DNA of 64,000 nt from Gallionella sp. (GCA_023229845.1 JALNYK010000005.1:50925-114924), one strand, 5' to 3'; counted from the first letter of the stretch, positions 17,029 to 26,346 are shown. Notes: generated by a model from the sequence alone, not told the origin. Program-made: numbers and translations.

Positions 17029-17223
17029 GTCTGTTTTGGGTCGGGAGCCGACATTAACCTTCGCCAGTTGCCTCACCGGAATCGGAACAATAACGGGGCG
17101 GGTTCGGATTAAATTCGCGCCCAAAAATCGCCATGCCCACGCTACGCCGCTATCGGCATAACCTCTTGATCGATTTTGTCGCCCAGTTCGTTTCGCAACT
17201 CCCCGAAAGCAGACGACCCACGA

Positions 17224-18180
17224 TCATTTATTGCCAGGCCGAATACCCGGATCGTCGTTGCGCTCAAGTGCTGCGCGATCCCACTTGCCCAGCGTGGCCG
17301 CTGCCTCGTATGTCGTCTGCAGGAATTCGAGCAGGGTATCGTCCGGCGACAGCGCCTGCCGCACAGCCTCGTAGGGCAGGATGAATTCGCGGAAATCGGA
17401 GCTATAGAAGGCAGCGGCGGGTTTGATCGGCGCCTCGGCGAAACCGGCCGGTTCGGGATACGCATAGGAATAAAACGCCGGATAGGGAATCGGCCCGCCC
17501 CCCGGCCAGAACCCGCAGCTGCTGACTTCATGCGAGTAAGCATCGCGCGTCACCCAGTCAGCCAGCCCAGGAATTCCACCGGGATGCTGAGGCGCCGCAC
17601 GTCCCGAGAACCGCGTCACAGCCAAATCCGGTGCGCCCCAGAAAAAGTGCACGGGGCTGCACTTGCCGATGAAGCCGGCGCGAAACTGCTTGAAGACCCG
17701 GTCAGCCTGAACCAGGATTTGCCAGAACCGGGCCGCGTACTCCTTATCGTAGGCACAGTGCGTTTCATCCAGATCGAACGGCACGGGATCGGCGATTTCG
17801 CAGGGCGTTGCGCGCAACTTGACGTGAAGCAGGAGTCTGTCCATTTCCTTCATCAACTGCGTATAGAACGCTGCCACCGACTGCGGCCGGAGAGGGAAAC
17901 CGCCGCTGCTGCCGTCGCTGGCCTGTATCGTCAACTGATGGGCGATGAAGTCGAAATCGATCTGGAAGGTCCGCGTACCATATGGGATAGGCGTTGTGGT
18001 AAGGCCTCTGGCTGTGACATATAGCGTGACATGCCAGGAATGATTGATCCATGGACTTTGAACCAGCCGCACCTTGCCGACGATCTGTGTCCACAGGTGC
18101 AAGGTCGCACAGGTTTCGCTCCAGGCTTCAAGCGGCAGGTCTGGCCATGTATCGGTGCGCGGTGCTGTCTGAAGGTCCAT
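17224..18180 (-). CDS. DUF5996 family protein
   Basis: 318 residues. It begins with a WPDLPLEAWSETCATLHLWTQIVGKVRL stretch that opens DUF5996 proteins; later HSWHVTLYVTARGLTT, FDFIAHQL and FFWGAPDLAVTRFSGR are also family-like. It has no signal peptide or membrane segment and looks cytoplasmic. The biochemical role of the family is not established. It lies 27 bases downstream of the UBP zinc-finger gene on the same strand, so the two probably form one transcript. Confidence 0.85.
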   Translation of the reverse strand: MDLQTAPRTDTWPDLPLEAWSETCATLHLWTQIVGKVRLVQSPWINHSWHVTLYVTARGLTTTPIPYGTRTFQIDFDFIAHQLTIQASDGSSGGFPLRPQSVAAFYTQLMKEMDRLLLHVKLRATPCEIADPVPFDLDETHCAYDKEYAARFWQILVQADRVFKQFRAGFIGKCSPVHFFWGAPDLAVTRFSGRAAPQHPGGIPGLADWVTRDAYSHEVSSCGFWPGGGPIPYPAFYSYAYPEPAGFAEAPIKPAAAFYSSDFREFILPYEAVRQALSPDDTLLEFLQTTYEAAATLGKWDRAALERNDDPGIRPGNK

Positions 18181-18207
18181 GATCCCTCCTGCGAGTGCAA
18201 TGCGCCT

Positions 18208-18480
18208 TCAGTATTCGGCAAAGGCATCGTCCGGATAGCAATACAGCCAACGTTCCCCCGGCTCGGCCGAGGCGATCACGGGATGATCGCTAGTCTGCGC
18301 ATGACGGCTGGCGTGGCGGTTGGGCGAACTGTCGCAACACAACGTTGCGCCGCAGGTTTGGCAGGTGCGCAAATGAACCCACTCGTCGCCGGTCTTGATA
18401 CATTCCTCGCACACATGGCGTTTCTCGTGCTTGAGGGACGTGATCGTTTTGAGATGTTCGCAGGATGAACTTGATGTCAT
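18208..18480 (-). CDS. UBP-type zinc-finger protein
   Basis: 90 residues. Cysteines and histidines follow the ZnF-UBP pattern: CEHL near the start, CEECIKTGDEWVHLRTCQTCG in the centre, CCDSSPNRHASRHAQTSDHP, then a closing WLYCYPDDAF. In eukaryotes this fold binds the free ubiquitin C-terminus; in bacteria it exists as small stand-alone proteins of unknown ligand. First gene of the pair with DUF5996. Confidence 0.85.
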   Translation of the reverse strand: MTSSSSCEHLKTITSLKHEKRHVCEECIKTGDEWVHLRTCQTCGATLCCDSSPNRHASRHAQTSDHPVIASAEPGERWLYCYPDDAFAEY

Positions 18481-18865
18481 GGTGTCTCCATTATTTGTGG
18501 AGTACTTTTTTCGCGACGGATCGCCCCAGTGGATTTCAACGCTACCCGGTGAACGGTACGTGAGGGAGCAAGCCCCCTCAATACAGTGAACTTGGTATTT
18601 CTCCGTGAACGGTTTTCATGGATCCAGCCTGCCGGCAAGGTATCGTATCCCCATGGCGACGATCGGCCATTGGAATAAGGATGGCGTAATGGCGGGGTTC
18701 TGTGCCGGGAGCGCGCGCTGATCGCGCTGTTGTCATGCTCGTCAGGGCATTGCTGTGGATGAGTGGCAGAAGGTTGGTGCATAATGCCCGGAGATTCGTA
18801 AACAGGATCCGTGAAGCCGTGAAGTGACATAGAGCTCGATGCATATAAATTTCAAGAAGGTCAAT
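18481..18865. other. Intergenic stretch between divergent units
   Basis: 385 bases separating the minus-strand zinc-finger gene and the plus-strand binding-protein gene. No ORF or RNA that I recognise. TGCATAAT at 18778-18785 looks like an extended -10 box for the downstream operon, without a good -35. Confidence 0.4.
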
Positions 18866-19882
18866 ATGGAAATCCCGGGACGAATGCTGTTCGCCTTTGC
18901 ACTAATGCTCGTCACCCCCATCGCAAGCGCGCAAGAATTGGAAAAAATCGTGATCAGCGCGCCGGGCCCCCGCAATATTTCCTATCTGCCGGTGGACCTG
19001 ATCCCGGCCATCGGCGCGGATCGCGAGGAGGGCATTGCACTGAAGATACTGCACACCGGCGGCGGCGCTGTTGCGCTCAACAACCTGGTCACGCGCAATG
19101 CGGATTTCGCCGTTGCCGGCTTCCCGGCCGCGATGTCGCTCAGCGCGAACGGCGGCGATGTCGTCGGCATCGCGCCGGTGGACGACGCGCCGCTGTTCGT
19201 GCTGATGGTGCGCTCGGAGCTGCAGGGGCAGGTGAAGCGCATCGCCGACCTGCGGGGCAAGGTGATCGGCGTTAACACCAGCACCCGGAACAGCAAGACG
19301 ACTTCGCAGCAACTGGCCGAACTGCTGCTGAAGTCCGACGGCGTGGACCTGAGCATGGTGCGCATCGTGCCGGCCGGGCAGAGCTGGATCGAGCAGTCCT
19401 CGCTGATCAATTCCGGCACCGCCGATGCGGTGATGGGCGACGAGCCCTTCGCCTCGCGCCTGCTCGACGAGGGCAAGGTTTTTTTTCTCGCGAATCTGGC
19501 CGATCCGGCAACAACTAGGAGGATAGCCGGCGCCAATTTTCTGCATGCAACGCTTGAAACGCGCAGCGACATGATCCGCGACGAGCCGAAGAAGGTGGAA
19601 AAAATGGTGCGCATGATGGTGAAATCGCTGCGATGGATTGCGAAGCACAGGCCGGAAGACGTGGTGGACAAGCTGAAGGTGACCGATCCGGAAGAGCGCG
19701 CTTCGCTGTTGCTCGCGCTTCGCGCGTATCCGCGTGCCTACAGTCGCGACGGCAAGTTTTCCGCTAGCCAGCTGAAGGAGACGGAGCGATTCTTCCGCAA
19801 GACCAGCGAAGGCGATGCCAGGGCGCAGAGCCTGGAAATCGAGAGCATCATCGACGACAGATGGGCAGGACGGAGCAAGTAG
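18866..19882 (+). CDS. Periplasmic substrate-binding protein (NMT1/THI5/SsuA-like)
   Basis: 338 residues from the ATG at 18866, preceded by GAAGG; the ATG at 18839 gives nine extra residues and lacks a ribosome site. A signal peptide covers about 1-22 (cleavage near SAQ). The mature protein shows the type II periplasmic-binding pattern of the NMT1/SsuA group: YLPVDLIPAIGADREEGI, DFAVAGFPAAMSL, DLRGKVIGVNTSTRN, GTADAVMGDEPFASRL. Such proteins bind small organic solutes for ABC importers or for sensor kinases. No permease or ATPase lies nearby; the next gene is a kinase that overlaps by 22 bases, so a sensory role is inferred. Confidence 0.8.
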   Translation: MEIPGRMLFAFALMLVTPIASAQELEKIVISAPGPRNISYLPVDLIPAIGADREEGIALKILHTGGGAVALNNLVTRNADFAVAGFPAAMSLSANGGDVVGIAPVDDAPLFVLMVRSELQGQVKRIADLRGKVIGVNTSTRNSKTTSQQLAELLLKSDGVDLSMVRIVPAGQSWIEQSSLINSGTADAVMGDEPFASRLLDEGKVFFLANLADPATTRRIAGANFLHATLETRSDMIRDEPKKVEKMVRMMVKSLRWIAKHRPEDVVDKLKVTDPEERASLLLALRAYPRAYSRDGKFSASQLKETERFFRKTSEGDARAQSLEIESIIDDRWAGRSK

Positions 19883-22377
19883 CCTTGAAGTCCAGGTCCA
19901 TCACCCGGCAGGCTGGCCTGCGCCTGATCCTCAGCTTGGGTCTGTTTGTCCTGCTGCTCGGCATGTCGAGCTACGAACTCTATTCGCTTGCGCTGCATAA
20001 GTCGGCGCGCGAACGCACCGAGGATCTGGCGACGTTCTACCGGGCGCGCCTGATGCAACAGGATCGCGAATGGGATCTCCTGACGCGCGACTTCAAGAAT
20101 CGCCTCGAATACACGCGCCTGCTGGAAGATCGGGAGACCAGCGTTACCAATTTTCACGCATTCATGACTGTGCAGGGCATCAATCGGCGTTTTCAGCACA
20201 TGCTGATCCAGAACCGGGACGGCGACAGGATATTCGATTTCGGCAACGCGCCCGATGTCGAAGAAGTTCCGCTTCCCTCCGGGCTGGAAAGCGGCTGGTA
20301 TCGATCGGGTGGGGGTGGCAACCTGTACAGGGTGTTCGTCGTGCCGATCTGGCTAGGCGCGTCCGGAAACGGCCGCATGACGGTGTTCTATGAAATCGAC
20401 AACGCGTTGTTGTTCAATCTGGCGACGCCGGGCATCGTGCTGACCGCGATGAGCCGCGGCAACCCCATTGCCAGTTCTGCCGGGCAGGCAGGATTGGAAC
20501 GGGTTAAACAAACAGCGGATGTGGAAGAGAAGGCGATTCCATGGAGCGCCAACGACGCCGGAAATACGACCCTGCGCATCGATGCGCCGATCAAGGCGCT
20601 CTTCACGCGGACGGAACTGGCGCTTGGCGCCGCCGCGATCCCGGTCGTCGACGGCCTGATCCTGTGGTTCACGCTGGGCTTCTGGCTGATGGGCAATTCC
20701 CGCCGCATCAAGAGTCTGGGCGGCGCGGTCGAGGAATTCGCCGCGAACAACCGTCCGAGTGCGGCGCTGGAGGAAAAGCTCGGCCACGCGTGCGGCAGAC
20801 AGATGGACGAAATCAGCGAAGTGGCCCGCGCCATAGAGGACATGGCCGAGCAGACCCACAGGTTGCGGTTCCAGTCGGAGGCGCTGCTGCGCCGCAACCA
20901 GACCCTGATGCAGAGCTCCATGGACGGCATTCATGTGTTGGATATACAGGGCAATATCGTGGAGGCGAACGACGCCTTTTGCCGCATGCTGGGCTACACG
21001 CAGGAGGAGATGGCCGGCCTCAACGTGGCCGATTTCGACGCGCAATGGACGGCCGAGGAGTTGCAGGCACGCATGAAGGCGCTCATCGGCAAGAGCGCGA
21101 AGTTCGAGACGGTGCATCGCCGTCAGGATGGGTCGCTGATCGATGTCGAGATCAGCGTCAACGGGATGGAGATCGACGGGCAGTGTTTTCTGTTTGCCTC
21201 CAGCCACGACATCACCGATCGCAAGCATGCCGAACAGATGCAGCGGGAGGCGGAGCGGCGCAAGGACGAGTTCCTCGCGATGCTGGCCCACGAGCTGCGC
21301 AACCCGCTGGTGCCCATCCGGAATGCCGCCCATATCATCGGCAGGTTGGGGTTGGACGAGCCCAGGATCAAGTGGGCGCAGGAGCTCATCGAGGGGCAGG
21401 TGAATCACCTGGCACGCATGGTGGACGATCTGCTGGATGTCTCGCGCATCGCCCGAGGAAAAATCACGCTCCATCGGGAAGAAATCGAATTGGCCGAGCT
21501 GGTCGGGCAGCTTATGCAGTCGATCGGGCCGCTGGTCGAGAGCAAGGCACACCAGCTTGTGATCCAGCTGCCCGAGCAGCCGGTCTGGCTGCAGGGTGAC
21601 CCGGTGCGCCTGTCGCAGGTGTTGTTCAATTTGATGGACAACGCCGTCAAATATACCCCGGAAGGCGGACGGATCGAGTTCGCCGCGCGCATGAGCGGCC
21701 AAGAGGTCGAAATCAGCGTGCGGGATAACGGCATGGGCATCACGGCGACATTGCTGCCGCAGGTGTTCGACCTGTTCCAGCAGGACGAACGCACGCTGGA
21801 ACGCGCGAAGGGTGGACTGGGCATCGGCCTCACGCTGGTGCAGCGTCTGGTCGGGATGCACGGCGGGCGGGTGGCGGCGCACAGCGAGGGTGCCGGACGG
21901 GGCTCGATCTTCACCGTCTGGCTGCCTGCCAAAGCTACGCCCGACAAGCCGGCCGTACCGGACACGGAGGGCAAGAGCAGCCCTGCCGGCGGTATGCGGG
22001 TGATGGTGGTGGAAGATGATTATGCCGTGAGCGATAGCACGGCGATGTTGCTGGAGCTGGAAGGTTATGCGGTGCGAGTCGCCGATACCGGGCAATCTGC
22101 GCTGGAACAGATCCCGGTTTTCCGGCCGCAGGTCGTGTTGATGGACATCGGCCTGAAGGACATGGACGGTTTCGAAACCGTGAAACGGCTGCGCGAGTTA
22201 CCGGAAGGCCGCGACCTTTGCGTGGTGGCGGTGACCGGTTATGCCGACGAGAAAACTAGGGTGCTGGCACTGGCATCCGGTTTTACTCACTTTATGGTCA
22301 AGCCGGTGTCTTTCGACATGTTGCGCGACCTGCTGGCCAAGGAGGGCGAAAAGGAGAAGAGGCGGGACTTTGCGTAG
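19861..22377 (+). CDS. Hybrid sensor histidine kinase with PAS and receiver domains
   Basis: 838 residues from the ATG at 19861; a TTG at 19885 with GGAG nine bases upstream is an equally good start. Membrane helix about 20-36, periplasmic sensor about 40-250, second helix about 255-277, linker with coiled-coil features, PAS about 345-455, HisKA with AHELRNP (H477), HATPase with N-box LMDNAVKY (591-598), DNGMGI (622-627) and GGLGIGL. The C-terminal receiver has EDD (718-720) and phospho-acceptor D762 in LMDIGL. A transmembrane hybrid kinase of the RpfC/BarA style. No separate output regulator is encoded next to it. A terminator lies about 125 bases downstream. Confidence 0.93.
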   Translation: MGRTEQVALKSRSITRQAGLRLILSLGLFVLLLGMSSYELYSLALHKSARERTEDLATFYRARLMQQDREWDLLTRDFKNRLEYTRLLEDRETSVTNFHAFMTVQGINRRFQHMLIQNRDGDRIFDFGNAPDVEEVPLPSGLESGWYRSGGGGNLYRVFVVPIWLGASGNGRMTVFYEIDNALLFNLATPGIVLTAMSRGNPIASSAGQAGLERVKQTADVEEKAIPWSANDAGNTTLRIDAPIKALFTRTELALGAAAIPVVDGLILWFTLGFWLMGNSRRIKSLGGAVEEFAANNRPSAALEEKLGHACGRQMDEISEVARAIEDMAEQTHRLRFQSEALLRRNQTLMQSSMDGIHVLDIQGNIVEANDAFCRMLGYTQEEMAGLNVADFDAQWTAEELQARMKALIGKSAKFETVHRRQDGSLIDVEISVNGMEIDGQCFLFASSHDITDRKHAEQMQREAERRKDEFLAMLAHELRNPLVPIRNAAHIIGRLGLDEPRIKWAQELIEGQVNHLARMVDDLLDVSRIARGKITLHREEIELAELVGQLMQSIGPLVESKAHQLVIQLPEQPVWLQGDPVRLSQVLFNLMDNAVKYTPEGGRIEFAARMSGQEVEISVRDNGMGITATLLPQVFDLFQQDERTLERAKGGLGIGLTLVQRLVGMHGGRVAAHSEGAGRGSIFTVWLPAKATPDKPAVPDTEGKSSPAGGMRVMVVEDDYAVSDSTAMLLELEGYAVRVADTGQSALEQIPVFRPQVVLMDIGLKDMDGFETVKRLRELPEGRDLCVVAVTGYADEKTRVLALASGFTHFMVKPVSFDMLRDLLAKEGEKEKRRDFA

Positions 22378-22500
22378 GACATTGAATGAATGTTATCGGC
22401 AAGTCGAGGGGCTGAAATACTCCGGGAGCCGTTGTCAGCCTTCCCTGGTTGCTTTCCCGAACGCTGAGCATCGAGGCCGCAAAACAATTCAGACGCCCTG

Positions 22501-22535
22501 AAAAAAGGCCTCCATCTCTGGAGGCCTTTGTGTTT
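22501..22535. terminator. Bidirectional intrinsic terminator
   Basis: A perfect 11-bp stem (22504-22514 with 22519-22529) with a TCTC loop, A-run before and T-rich tail after. It serves the kinase gene (+) and rlmM (-), which ends at 22541. Confidence 0.85.
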
Positions 22536-22540
22536 GTCGC

Positions 22541-23617
22541 CTAGCCCTTGGTGCGCACCAGGAACACCGTCACTTCCTCGCGGTCGTGGTAGAGCTGCTT
22601 GGCTTGCATCCGGTAGTTGATGCCTTCCTCGTCCAGTTGTTTGCGGATGTCGTTCAGTGCGCCGTCCACCGCAGTGAGACGCTGCTTCATCGGCAGCTTG
22701 AGGTTGAAGATCGCATGTTTAGCGTAACCGGCGACGAACCAGTTGCCGATCAGCGTGGCGACCTTGGCGGGCTTCTCGACCATGTCGCACACCAGCCAGT
22801 CCACCGCCTTGCGCGGCGCGTACTTGAAGCCGTCCACGCGCAGGTGCTCGACCAGCGGATGCTTGGCCAGCACGCCCTTCATCGGGCCGTTGTCCACCGC
22901 GGTGACGCGGATGCCGCGCTTGACCAGCTGCCAGGTCCAGCCGCCGGGGGCCGCACCGAGATCGACGGCGGTCATGCCTTGCCGCATCAAGCGCGTTTGT
23001 TCGCTCTTGTCCATGAACACTTCGATCGCCTCGGCCAGTTTCAGCGTCGAGCGGCTGGGCGCTTCGGCAGGCATGCTTTGGCGCAATATGCCCATGTGCC
23101 AAGGGGCGCTGTTGTAAGGCTCGCTGCTGCCGATCAATGCGGTGGACTTGTCCGGGAAGAATACATGCAGACGCGGTAGTTTGCGGTCTACCTCCAAACC
23201 TTCTGCCGGCAGTTTGCCCTGTGCGCGCAGCGGCGCTTCCAGCAGCGGCTGGAAGCGGCGGGTGAACGAGGACAGCGTCTTGCCGTCGTTGGTGTCCGGT
23301 GTCTCCAGCCACAGCGTGCCGAAGGTGTCGGGCAGTGCTTCGATGGCTTCGACCAACGGCGTCAGGCGGTCGTGTTCGGACAGTTCTTCGATGATGTATT
23401 GCAGCCGGATCAGTTGGCGCGCGAACACGAGTTCGCGGTAGTTCGGCTTCTGGTCATTCAGCACGACGACGACATAGCCGCTGTCGGCGACGATGGGAGG
23501 TTGTTCGGCGATTACAGGCTTCTGCAATCGAGCCTGACGCAGGGCTTCCTGCGCGCAGTCCTGTTCGAAGCCGGGGCGGCAGTACAGCAGCCAATGGGTG
23601 GTTTCGGGTTTGTGCAT
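22541..23617 (-). CDS. rlmM: 23S rRNA 2'-O-methyltransferase RlmM
   Basis: 358 residues from the ATG at 23617, the start that gives the usual RlmM N-terminus (HWLLYCRPGFEQDCAQE, a THUMP-like domain). The longer frame to 23836 runs antisense-like through the upstream gene and is rejected. The Rossmann methyltransferase part has the SAM motif VDLGAAPGGWTWQL, DWLVCDMVEKP and NLKLPMKQR, which supply the catalytic Lys/Asp/Lys residues. It methylates C2498 of 23S rRNA in the family. It follows the channel gene by 17 bases on the same strand. Confidence 0.92.
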   Translation of the reverse strand: MHKPETTHWLLYCRPGFEQDCAQEALRQARLQKPVIAEQPPIVADSGYVVVVLNDQKPNYRELVFARQLIRLQYIIEELSEHDRLTPLVEAIEALPDTFGTLWLETPDTNDGKTLSSFTRRFQPLLEAPLRAQGKLPAEGLEVDRKLPRLHVFFPDKSTALIGSSEPYNSAPWHMGILRQSMPAEAPSRSTLKLAEAIEVFMDKSEQTRLMRQGMTAVDLGAAPGGWTWQLVKRGIRVTAVDNGPMKGVLAKHPLVEHLRVDGFKYAPRKAVDWLVCDMVEKPAKVATLIGNWFVAGYAKHAIFNLKLPMKQRLTAVDGALNDIRKQLDEEGINYRMQAKQLYHDREEVTVFLVRTKG

Positions 23618-23634
23618 GTGGGCCTCTGTGTAAG

Positions 23635-24246
23635 TTAAGCGTCCGAACGCAGGCGCGGAAGGTGGATGTGCCAGCGGATTGCGGCGAGGCGTATCGCCAC
23701 GATGCAGACCATCGCGAACAGGATCGCCATGCTGTGATTCATGCCGGCATGATCGAGCGCGATCAGCAGCAGTGCGCCGGCGAGCGAGGCGGTGGCGTAG
23801 ATGTCGGTGCGGAAGATCAGCGGGACTTCGTTGCACAGGATGTCGCGGATCACGCCGCCGAACACGCCGGTGATCACGCCCATCAGCGCCGCGATCAACC
23901 AGGGGACATCGAGCTGCATCGCGACGCTGGCACCGATCACGGTGAACAGCGCCAGGCCGATCGCATCGGGAACGAGGAAGAAGTTCTTCGGCAGGCGCAG
24001 GCGGCGGCCGAGAAAGAAGGTGAGCGTGCCCGCGACCATGCCGACCACGACGTAGATCGGGTCGTGTATCCAGTACACCGGCAGGCGGCCCAGCAGCAGG
24101 TCACGCACCGTGCCGCCGCCGATGCCGGAAATCACCGCGATCACGACCACGCCGAACAGGTCCAGCTCACGGCGGCGGGCTTCCAGTGTGGCGGTGATCG
24201 CGCAGACGGCGACGGCGCACAGGTCGAGGAGGTAGATCAGGTTCAT
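23635..24246 (-). CDS. Trimeric intracellular cation channel family protein (UPF0126)
   Basis: 203 residues, seven hydrophobic segments. Two internal repeats each carry a glycine-rich kink plus arginine: GIGGGTVRDLLLG and GVFGGVIRDILCNE, the signature of bacterial TRIC channels (YicG/YadS type). Inner-membrane potassium or amino-acid related channel by family; the substrate is not known here. It is upstream of rlmM on the same strand and divergent from the HAD gene. Confidence 0.9.
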   Translation of the reverse strand: MNLIYLLDLCAVAVCAITATLEARRRELDLFGVVVIAVISGIGGGTVRDLLLGRLPVYWIHDPIYVVVGMVAGTLTFFLGRRLRLPKNFFLVPDAIGLALFTVIGASVAMQLDVPWLIAALMGVITGVFGGVIRDILCNEVPLIFRTDIYATASLAGALLLIALDHAGMNHSMAILFAMVCIVAIRLAAIRWHIHLPRLRSDA

Positions 24247-24383
24247 GGTGCGGGCAAGGAGGCAGAGGCGCGCATTATACGAGCCGGGGCGTTTCTACGC
24301 GTGCGCTATTCGGCCCGCATGCACTATTCGGTCGGAAGCGGGTGGCGTGGTAATATCCGCGCCTCTTTTTTTGGCAGTTTTTC

Positions 24384-25040
24384 ATGAGCAAGCGTTACGA
24401 CCTGATAGTGTTCGACTGGGACGGCACGGTGATGGATTCGACAGCGGTGATCGCCGGTTCGATCCAGGCTGCGTGCCGCGACCTCGGATTGAACGTCCCC
24501 AGCGACGAGGCGGCGCGCCATGTGATCGGGCTGGGGCTGGCTCAGGCATTGCAACATGCGGTGCCGGATGCGCCGGAAGCGATGTACGAGCCGCTGGCCG
24601 AGCGCTACCGTCATCACTTTCTGGCGCAGGATCAGACCATCCCGCTGTTCGAAGGCGCGCGCGCGACTATCGCCGAGCTGCATGCGGACGGCTACTGGCT
24701 GGGCGTGGCCACCGGAAAGAGCCGCGCGGGGCTGGAGCGCGTACTGGATGCGAGCGGATTGAGGTCGTATTTCCACGCGACGCGCACCGCCGACCAGACC
24801 TTCTCCAAACCGCATCCGGCGATGCTGGTTGAACTGATGGATGAACTGGCGGTCAGTGCGGATCGCACGCTGATGATCGGCGACACCACGCACGATGTGC
24901 AACTGGCGCAGAACGCCGGGGTGGACGTGGTTGCGGTGAGCTACGGTGCGCATCCGCCGGAACAGTTGCTGGAACTGCAACCGCTCGCGCTGGTGCATGA
25001 TTTTGCGGAATTGCGCGATTGGCTGAAGGCAAATGCTTAA
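24384..25040 (+). CDS. HAD-superfamily phosphatase (phosphoglycolate phosphatase-like)
   Basis: 218 residues. Motif I FDWDGTVMDS with nucleophile D11 and general acid D13, motif II in ATGKSR, and motif III/IV K-P-H-P with MIGDTTHDV. A helical cap about 15-80 marks subclass I. Similar genes beside sppA in betaproteobacteria are annotated as Gph-like; the exact phosphate ester is not predictable. A TAATAT about 30 bases before the ATG may be its -10 box. sppA follows after 37 bases. Confidence 0.88.
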   Translation: MSKRYDLIVFDWDGTVMDSTAVIAGSIQAACRDLGLNVPSDEAARHVIGLGLAQALQHAVPDAPEAMYEPLAERYRHHFLAQDQTIPLFEGARATIAELHADGYWLGVATGKSRAGLERVLDASGLRSYFHATRTADQTFSKPHPAMLVELMDELAVSADRTLMIGDTTHDVQLAQNAGVDVVAVSYGAHPPEQLLELQPLALVHDFAELRDWLKANA

Positions 25041-25077
25041 CGATTGTTTGGCTTAACGATTTTTAGAAGGAACGAAC

Positions 25078-26019
25078 ATGTCTGAAAACAACAACTGGGA
25101 ACGCGGCGTACTCGAGAAGCTTGCGATGTCGGCGATACAGGAACAGCGCCGTGCGCGCCACTGGGGCATCTTCTTCAAGGTGCTGACCTTCGGCTACCTG
25201 TTCCTCGTGCTGTTCCTGATCATGGGCTGGTTCGACAACAAGGACACGGTGCTCAGCGACAAGCACACCGCGCTGATCGATATGCAGGGCGTGATCGCGC
25301 CGGACACCGCGGCGAGCGCCGATTTCATCATTCCCGCTCTGCAGGATGCGTTCGAGGACACGCGCACTCAGGGCGTGATCCTGCGCATCAACAGCCCCGG
25401 CGGCAGCCCGGTGCAAGCGGGGCAGATCAATGACGAGATACGCCGCCTGCGCGCCAAGTATCCGCAGATTCCGTTGCATGTGGTGGTAGAGGACATCTGC
25501 GCCTCCGGCGGTTATTACGTGGCCGTGGCGGGCGACAAGATATTCGTCGACAAGGCCAGCCTGATCGGCTCGGTCGGCGTGCTGATGGATGGCTTCGGCT
25601 TCACCGGTGCGATGGAAAAGCTGGGCGTCGAACGCCGCCTGCTGACCGCTGGAACCAACAAGGGATTCCTCGATCCGTTTTCGCCGGCGAACCCGGAACA
25701 GCAGGTCTACGCCCAACAGATGCTGGCCGAGATCCATCAGCAGTTCATCGACGTGGTGCGTCAGGGCCGCGGCAAGCGCCTGAAGGAAACGCCGGACACG
25801 TTCAGCGGCCTGGTGTGGAACGGCCAGCGCGGCGTCGAGATGGGACTGGCCGACGGCTACGGCAGCGTCGAGTCGGTCGCGCGCGACGTGATCAAGGCCG
25901 AGGACATTGTAGACTTCACGATGAAGGAAGACTTCACCGAGCGCCTTGCGAAGCGCTTCGGCGCGGGCGTGGCGAGCGCGCTGGGTTATTCGGCGCAGGG
26001 CGGCGTTTCGTTGCGCTAA
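25078..26019 (+). CDS. sppA: Signal peptide peptidase SppA (S49 family)
   Basis: 313 residues with AAGGAACG before the ATG. A single membrane helix (about 36-58) anchors a periplasmic protease domain. RINSPGGSPVQAG is the oxyanion/substrate strand. S143 in CASGGYYVA and K195 in TNKGFLDPF form the Ser/Lys dyad; their 52-residue spacing equals that of B. subtilis SppA (S147/K199). It degrades remnant signal peptides. Half-length SppA form, not the tandem E. coli type. Confidence 0.92.
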   Translation: MSENNNWERGVLEKLAMSAIQEQRRARHWGIFFKVLTFGYLFLVLFLIMGWFDNKDTVLSDKHTALIDMQGVIAPDTAASADFIIPALQDAFEDTRTQGVILRINSPGGSPVQAGQINDEIRRLRAKYPQIPLHVVVEDICASGGYYVAVAGDKIFVDKASLIGSVGVLMDGFGFTGAMEKLGVERRLLTAGTNKGFLDPFSPANPEQQVYAQQMLAEIHQQFIDVVRQGRGKRLKETPDTFSGLVWNGQRGVEMGLADGYGSVESVARDVIKAEDIVDFTMKEDFTERLAKRFGAGVASALGYSAQGGVSLR

Positions 26020-26026
26020 TGGTTTT

Positions 26027-26096
26027 GTAGGTCGGGCTTTAGCCCGACATGCTTGTTCTGATCCTGCCGAAGTCGTCGGGTTGAAACCCGACCTAC
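26027..26096. repeat. Palindromic repeat, GTAGGTCGGG family (copy A)
   Basis: It starts GTAGGTCGGGCTTTAG and ends GAAACCCGACCTAC, with an inner GCCCGAC arm. It begins 7 bases after the sppA stop. Confidence 0.75.
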
Positions 26097-26129
26097 ATTT
26101 CCAAGTGTTTCAGAAACTTATCCAGTTTT

Positions 26130-26265
26130 GTAGGTCGGGTTAGTGTAGCGTTAACCAATGATTTGGCTGTCGTTCTTGGACAGCCTAGTCAGATGGCTAG
26201 GCAAAGCAACCCGACGATCAATCATCGAAGAATGTCGGGTTACGCCCTTGGCTAACCCGACCTAC
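26130..26265. repeat. Palindromic repeat, GTAGGTCGGG family (copy B, with nested insert)
   Basis: Perfect 14-base terminal inverted repeats GTAGGTCGGGTTAG and CTAACCCGACCTAC. The centre contains extra hairpins (TGGCTGTC/GACAGCC and CCTAGTCA/TGGCTAGG), suggesting a second element inserted into the first. Confidence 0.75.
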
Positions 26266-26295
26266 AGTACTAAGTCGGACGAGCCGGAACCAAAT

Positions 26296-26340
26296 GTAGA
26301 TCGGGCTAATGCCCGACATGGTGGGCATAGCCCACCCTAC
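26296..26340. repeat. Palindromic repeat, GTAG-ends family (copy C)
   Basis: Two adjacent short hairpins, TCGGGCTAATGCCCGA and GTGGGCATAGCCCAC, between GTAG and CCTAC ends. It abuts the 3' end of the convergent DUF255 gene. Confidence 0.65.
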
Positions 26341-26346
26341 GGATAT

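Noticed and set aside
23618..23836. N-terminal extension of RlmM to 431 residues
   Set aside because: The extra 73 residues read through the coding region of the upstream channel gene in another frame; the ATG at 23617 gives the family-standard start.
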